Both the position numbers and the translations under genes were made by a program. From Candidatus Cloacimonadota bacterium (lineage in GTDB: Bacteria; Cloacimonadota; Cloacimonadia; Cloacimonadales; Cloacimonadaceae): 18,795 bases of DNA. The notes beneath the pieces are model-generated. The model worked only from the letters and a program-made list of their open reading frames with translations. It had not been told where the DNA came from and ran no database searches. The stretch spans positions 1 to 18,795 of the forward strand of contig JAGOIS010000011.1 of the NCBI GenBank assembly GCA_017995495.1, in the 5' to 3' direction. Positions 15,380-18,795 of the stretch are shown here, piece after piece (the first letter of the stretch is position 1; the number at the start of each line of letters is the position of its first letter).

Positions 15380-16565
15380 AGTCAGGACGGCCAGGAGCCC
15401 GGGCTGGCGGATCAGGCCAGCCAGGTTTCTAATCCTGGCGGTGATAGCGCTGCTGCTGCCGGCTTTACTGACAGCGGAGACGCTCACCCACAGAGTGGAA
15501 AAGGGCGAAAACCTCTACAGGATAGGGCTGAAATACGGAGTAAAAGCGGATCAGATAAGAGAATTGAACGGTCTCACCAGCGACAACATCAGCGTGGGGC
15601 AGGTTTTAAAGATCAAAGAAAAGGAACCGGACCAGCCGGATCCCAAGACCCCACCAGCAGTCGTTCACACCCCCCAGACCGCAGCGCCCCCAGATCTAAC
15701 TCCAATTCCATCCCAACCGGATTTCACCAAGCTGAAGCTGCCTGAAGATTATTATTACACCGTGCAACCGGGAGACAATCTCTACCGCACTGCAGTGAAC
15801 AATGGCCGCACCATCAAAGATCTGGTCAGATGGAACAATCTGAGTGGTGAAGCCCATGTGATCAAGGCCGGTGACAAGTTGATAATAAAAGACCCCACCG
15901 AATTCGCCGCAAAAAGCAGCGATCCTGAAGATAAGAAAACCGCTGCGGTTCAGGCCGCCAAACCCGCGTCTCCGGACACGCTTCTTGTGGAAAGGATCTA
16001 CGTGGTGAAGAAGAAGGACACGCTTTTCAGCATCGCCAAAGCCAACGGCATGACTGTCGATGAGCTGAAAACCCTGAACAACCTTTCTTCCAACGATATC
16101 AAGGAGGGCCAGAGGATCTGGTTGGCTGGCACACCACCAGCCGACGGAAGCGGGAGATCATCATCAGATTCCGACCCAAGCGGTTCCACGGTAAGAAAGG
16201 ACTGTCTAATGCCTGCAAAGGGTAAGGTAACATCTGAATTCGGGCTGCGCCGGGGCCGTCCCCACAAGGGGATTGATATCGCCAACAAATCCGGAACCCC
16301 GATCCACGCGGCTCTGGATGGAGTGGTTGTTTTCTCAGGGGTTCAAAGAGGCTATGGAAACGTTGTTGTGCTCGAGCATCCGAACTTCGTGATGACCGTG
16401 TACGCCCACAACGAAAAGAACCTGGTGAGAGTGAACGACCGGGTGAACCAGGGCCAGCAGATAGCAAACATGGGCTCCACGGGTAACTCCACCGGACCTC
16501 ACCTGCACTTTGAATACCGCGTGAAAGGGACGGCCATAAATCCCCGCAAGGTGTTGCCATTTTGA
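15354..16565 (+). CDS. LysM-repeat M23 metallopeptidase (NlpD/EnvC-like)
   Basis: A 403-residue envelope protein with a basic N terminus and a hydrophobic signal (about 24-41). Three LysM peptidoglycan-binding modules follow (about 45-88, 134-181, 216-260), separated by Pro- and Ser-rich linkers. A C-terminal M23 domain (about 285-400) completes it. Zinc ligands H304 and D308 (HKGID) and H385 with H383 (HLH) are present, so it is probably an active endopeptidase rather than a degenerate amidase activator. The ATG at 15354 lies inside acyP and has a weak ribosome-binding site; no better start precedes the signal peptide. It is followed after 22 bases by the sigma factor gene. Confidence 0.92.
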   Translation: MNLRYDIIRVRTARSPGWRIRPARFLILAVIALLLPALLTAETLTHRVEKGENLYRIGLKYGVKADQIRELNGLTSDNISVGQVLKIKEKEPDQPDPKTPPAVVHTPQTAAPPDLTPIPSQPDFTKLKLPEDYYYTVQPGDNLYRTAVNNGRTIKDLVRWNNLSGEAHVIKAGDKLIIKDPTEFAAKSSDPEDKKTAAVQAAKPASPDTLLVERIYVVKKKDTLFSIAKANGMTVDELKTLNNLSSNDIKEGQRIWLAGTPPADGSGRSSSDSDPSGSTVRKDCLMPAKGKVTSEFGLRRGRPHKGIDIANKSGTPIHAALDGVVVFSGVQRGYGNVVVLEHPNFVMTVYAHNEKNLVRVNDRVNQGQQIANMGSTGNSTGPHLHFEYRVKGTAINPRKVLPF

Positions 16566-16587
16566 TCTCTGGAAATTGTGGGGCGGT

Positions 16588-17463
16588 ATGAGCCGAGAGA
16601 ACGTTTTTGCGGATAAGGCGCTGCAGAATTATCTGAAGGATATCTCCAAATACAAGGCGCTGAGCCGCGAAGAAGAGCACGAGTTGGGTTTGCGAGCCAG
16701 GCAGGGAGATCAGAACGCGATAAACCGTCTGGTGCAGGCCAACCTCAAGTTTGTGGTGAAGATCGCTTCGCGTTACCAAAACAGGGGATTATCGCTTTCC
16801 GAACTGATCAGCGAGGGAAACATCGGCTTGCTAAAGGCGATCGAAAAATTTGACCCCGACAAGGACATCAAGCTGATCTCCTACGCCATTTGGTGGATCA
16901 GGCAGAGGATCATGCTGGCGGTTTCAGAAAAAAGCTCACTCATACGAGTTCCCTTGGGAAAATCGAGTTCCGCCTACCGGGTCAAGGCCACCCAGGACCG
17001 CATCTACACCGAGACGGGAGAGACCGCGTCCACGGAGGAGTTGAGCGAAAAGATGAATCTCACGGAGAGATCGATCGAGCAGCTGCAGGACCATATGATC
17101 GAAACCACCTCATTCGACGACCTGGTTTCCGGCAGTGATTTTCAGGAATTCTCAACCCGCGACATGATCGCGGATGACGATCTGGCCGACCCCCAGAAAT
17201 TGTATCACCGCGAAAGGCTGAAACACAAGATCAACAAAGCCATCGATAAACTCGACAAGCGTGAGGCAGACATTATCCGCACCTATTACGGCCTGAACGA
17301 GGATAACGAATCCCAAAACTTTGCCCAAATAGCAGAAAAGATGGGGCTCTCCCGGGAACGGGTACGCCAGATCCAGAAAGAAGCCCTGAAAAAGATTTTG
17401 GCAGACCTCAAGCCGGAAGAGGATGGATTGGTGGATGAATTCATAGAAAAATACAGCACCTGA
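16588..17463 (+). CDS. rpoD: RpoD/SigA-family RNA polymerase sigma factor
   Basis: A 291-residue sigma-70 protein with region 1.2 (about 8-40), region 2 with LSELISEGNIGLLKAIEKFD and SYAIWWIRQRI (W102, W103 in the melting region), region 3, and region 4.2 (about 244-270: FAQIAEKMGLSRERVRQIQ). It lacks the acidic region 1.1, like the short primary sigma factors of Bacteroidetes, so it could be the main vegetative sigma or a group 2 factor. The ATG at 16588 is preceded by GGGGCGG; a TTG four codons earlier is less likely. Its stop codon lies in a hairpin that runs toward the next gene. The -35/-10 elements read here are conventional. Confidence 0.92.
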   Translation: MSRENVFADKALQNYLKDISKYKALSREEEHELGLRARQGDQNAINRLVQANLKFVVKIASRYQNRGLSLSELISEGNIGLLKAIEKFDPDKDIKLISYAIWWIRQRIMLAVSEKSSLIRVPLGKSSSAYRVKATQDRIYTETGETASTEELSEKMNLTERSIEQLQDHMIETTSFDDLVSGSDFQEFSTRDMIADDDLADPQKLYHRERLKHKINKAIDKLDKREADIIRTYYGLNEDNESQNFAQIAEKMGLSRERVRQIQKEALKKILADLKPEEDGLVDEFIEKYST

Positions 17464-17476
17464 GGAAAACCTCGGG
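17459..17476 (+). promoter_or_regulatory. short hairpin across the sigma factor stop codon
   Basis: CCTGAGG (17459-17465) and CCTCGGG (17470-17476) pair over seven positions, one a T-G wobble, around an AAAA loop. It covers the TGA of the sigma gene and ends four bases before the GGAG site of the next gene. It may tune translation of ptb or be chance. Confidence 0.35.
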
Positions 17477-17490
17477 TAGCGGAGATGGAT

Positions 17491-18393
17491 ATGTTCAAGA
17501 ACTTTAACGAAATGGTCGGAGCTGTCAAGGCCCAAAAGCGAGGCACCGTGATCATCTCTGCCGCTCAGACAGAGTCTGTGTTGGACGCGGCCATCCTGGC
17601 CAAGCAGCAAGACCTGGCCGACTGCCTGCTTGTGGGCGACAAACCCCAGATCACAGCCCTGTTGGAGAAGATGGCGCCGGAGTACGTGAATTCCTTTGAG
17701 ATCCTGGACGTCGGCGGTGATCTGATCCAAGCCGCCAAGGTAAGCGTTCAGCTTGCCCGCGAAGGCAGAGGCGACATCATCCTCAAGGGCAAAACTGATT
17801 CCGGCCAGCTGCTGCGGGCGGTATTGGACAAGGAAAAGGGCCTGCGGGTGAGCGACGTGATCTCGGATGTGCTGGCCTATGAACACCCCACCGGATTGAA
17901 GCTTCTGAGCGATGGCGGGGTGAATCTGGCTCCAGACTTGAATGAGAAGATCGCCATCGTCAGAAACGCCGTCCAGGTTGCCCACAGCCTGGGCTCGCCG
18001 GAACCCAAAGTGGCGATGATCACAGCTGTCGAGACGGTTAATCCCAAGATGCAGGCCACCATCGATGCCGCTCTGATCTCGCGGATGAACGCCCGCAAAC
18101 AGATAACCGGCTGCATTGTGGAGGGTCCCCTGGCCTTCGACAACGCCGTGGACATCGAGGCAGCAAGGATCAAGGGGATCGCATCTCCCGTGGCTGGCCT
18201 GGCGGATGTTTTCATCGTGCCCAATATCGAAGCTGGCAACATCTTTGGCAAGATGCTCACCTACTATTGCGGCTACCGTGTCGCACACGTTGTGGTGGGC
18301 ACCCAGGCTCCCATCCTCATCCCCTCCCGCGCGGACCGTGGGGAACTGAAGATGCTCTGCATGGCGATGGCTCTGGCCTGCATGAACAAGTGA
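17491..18393 (+). CDS. ptb: phosphate butyryltransferase
   Basis: A 300-residue enzyme of the phosphate acetyl/butyryltransferase family. It converts butyryl-CoA and phosphate to butyryl phosphate, either toward butyrate and ATP or in reverse for branched-chain acids. Family hallmarks: ILKGKTDSGQLLRAVLDKE near residue 95, EGPLAFDNAVD, and ADVFIVPNIEAGN near the C terminus. The length and lack of an N-terminal DRTGG or AAA domain separate it from long Pta proteins; the acyl specificity is inferred. The ATG at 17491 is preferred because GGAG is six bases upstream; the ATG at 17485 would touch that site. The stop overlaps rlmH by four bases. No butyrate kinase gene is adjacent. Confidence 0.9.
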   Translation: MFKNFNEMVGAVKAQKRGTVIISAAQTESVLDAAILAKQQDLADCLLVGDKPQITALLEKMAPEYVNSFEILDVGGDLIQAAKVSVQLAREGRGDIILKGKTDSGQLLRAVLDKEKGLRVSDVISDVLAYEHPTGLKLLSDGGVNLAPDLNEKIAIVRNAVQVAHSLGSPEPKVAMITAVETVNPKMQATIDAALISRMNARKQITGCIVEGPLAFDNAVDIEAARIKGIASPVAGLADVFIVPNIEAGNIFGKMLTYYCGYRVAHVVVGTQAPILIPSRADRGELKMLCMAMALACMNK

Positions 18394-18795
18394 TACTGCG
18401 CATCCTCCAGGTCGGAAAGACCAGGTCAGGCTGGCTGAAAGAGGGGATCGGCGAATACCTTAAACGTCTGGGACCGATGGCCAGGATCGAGGTGACAGAC
18501 ATTGGGGACGTTGGCCTGAAAACAGCGGGCAATACCGAGTCAGTAAAAAGCAGAGAAGCCGCTCTCTGCCTCAAACGCATAACTTCTGACGACTTTGTGA
18601 TCCTGCTCGATGAGCGTGGTGAGGCAAAAACTTCGCTTGAGTTTGCCGGCTTTATGCATAGTTTATCTGCAGAGAGATCCGTTGTTTTCGTGATCGGCGG
18701 AGTATATGGCGCGCATGTCAGCCTGAGAGCAAGGGCGGACGCGTTCCTGAGCCTCTCGGCAATGACTTTCACGCATCAAATGGCGAGGCTGGTTC
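18390..18795 (+). CDS. rlmH: 23S rRNA (pseudouridine-1915-N3)-methyltransferase RlmH, 3' end cut
   Basis: A GTG start (18390) overlaps the ptb stop as GTGA and opens a frame that runs out of the window after 135 codons, about 20 short of the usual 155. It reads MILRILQVGKTRSGW at the start, then LLDERG, the SAM-binding knot segment FVIGGVYGAH, and LSLSAMTFTHQMARLV at the end, all typical of SPOUT-class RlmH. The enzyme methylates pseudouridine 1915 in helix 69 of 23S rRNA on the assembled ribosome. It is the last visible gene of the acyP operon. Confidence 0.94.
   Translation, partial: MILRILQVGKTRSGWLKEGIGEYLKRLGPMARIEVTDIGDVGLKTAGNTESVKSREAALCLKRITSDDFVILLDERGEAKTSLEFAGFMHSLSAERSVVFVIGGVYGAHVSLRARADAFLSLSAMTFTHQMARLV

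Noticed and set aside
14866..15487. Minus-strand frames of 87 and 201 codons across the spacer and acyP
   Set aside because: They are antisense to acylphosphatase and the strong promoter, and lack domains or credible start sites.

Overview
The window reads as a chromosomal piece of a Gram-negative, anaerobic-looking bacterium. Evidence for an outer membrane is an OmpA-type protein, a lipoprotein and LysM/M23 plus Amidase_3 wall enzymes. The style of the secreted proteins (FN3, lamin-tail and Ig-like modules around an endonuclease I domain), a short sigma factor without region 1.1, a decarboxylase-type sodium pump subunit and phosphate butyryltransferase would fit Candidatus Cloacimonadota or a neighbour in the Fibrobacteres-Chlorobi-Bacteroidetes area. 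That placement is inference; no marker here settles it.

Region 1 (1-3721): the 5' part of a tRNA-Thr on the minus strand, then about 700 bases without a convincing gene. That stretch holds a perfect 34-bp inverted repeat and a second imperfect hairpin of the same 71-nt span. A rho-independent terminator and a minus-strand gene follow; the gene encodes an OmpA-domain surface protein with five 108-residue repeats. Region 2 (3722-7939): a divergently transcribed gene for a 1405-residue secreted multidomain endonuclease I. It carries two diverged copies of the module repeated in the OmpA protein, and a lamin-tail domain inserted inside an FN3 domain.

Region 3 (8158-14730): a tightly packed plus-strand run, partly coupled by ATGA overlaps. 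In order it holds a decarboxylase sodium pump beta subunit, cytidine deaminase, a PflX-like (COG1313-type) radical SAM protein, an N-acetylmuramoyl-L-alanine amidase, a PDZ/radical-SAM/DUF512 protein, and a phosphonate/phosphite-type ABC binding lipoprotein with its ATPase. No permease for that transporter is present. Region 4 (14731-15103): a 360-base spacer ending in a near-consensus sigma-70 promoter. Region 5 (15104-18795): acylphosphatase, LysM/M23 peptidase, RpoD-family sigma factor, phosphate butyryltransferase and rlmH (cut by the window end), apparently one operon.

The most unusual parts are the divergent OmpA/nuclease pair sharing a repeat module and the hairpin-rich spacer beside it. 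The two operons mix housekeeping genes with incomplete pathways: a sodium pump beta subunit without alpha, an ABC transporter without permease and ptb without buk.
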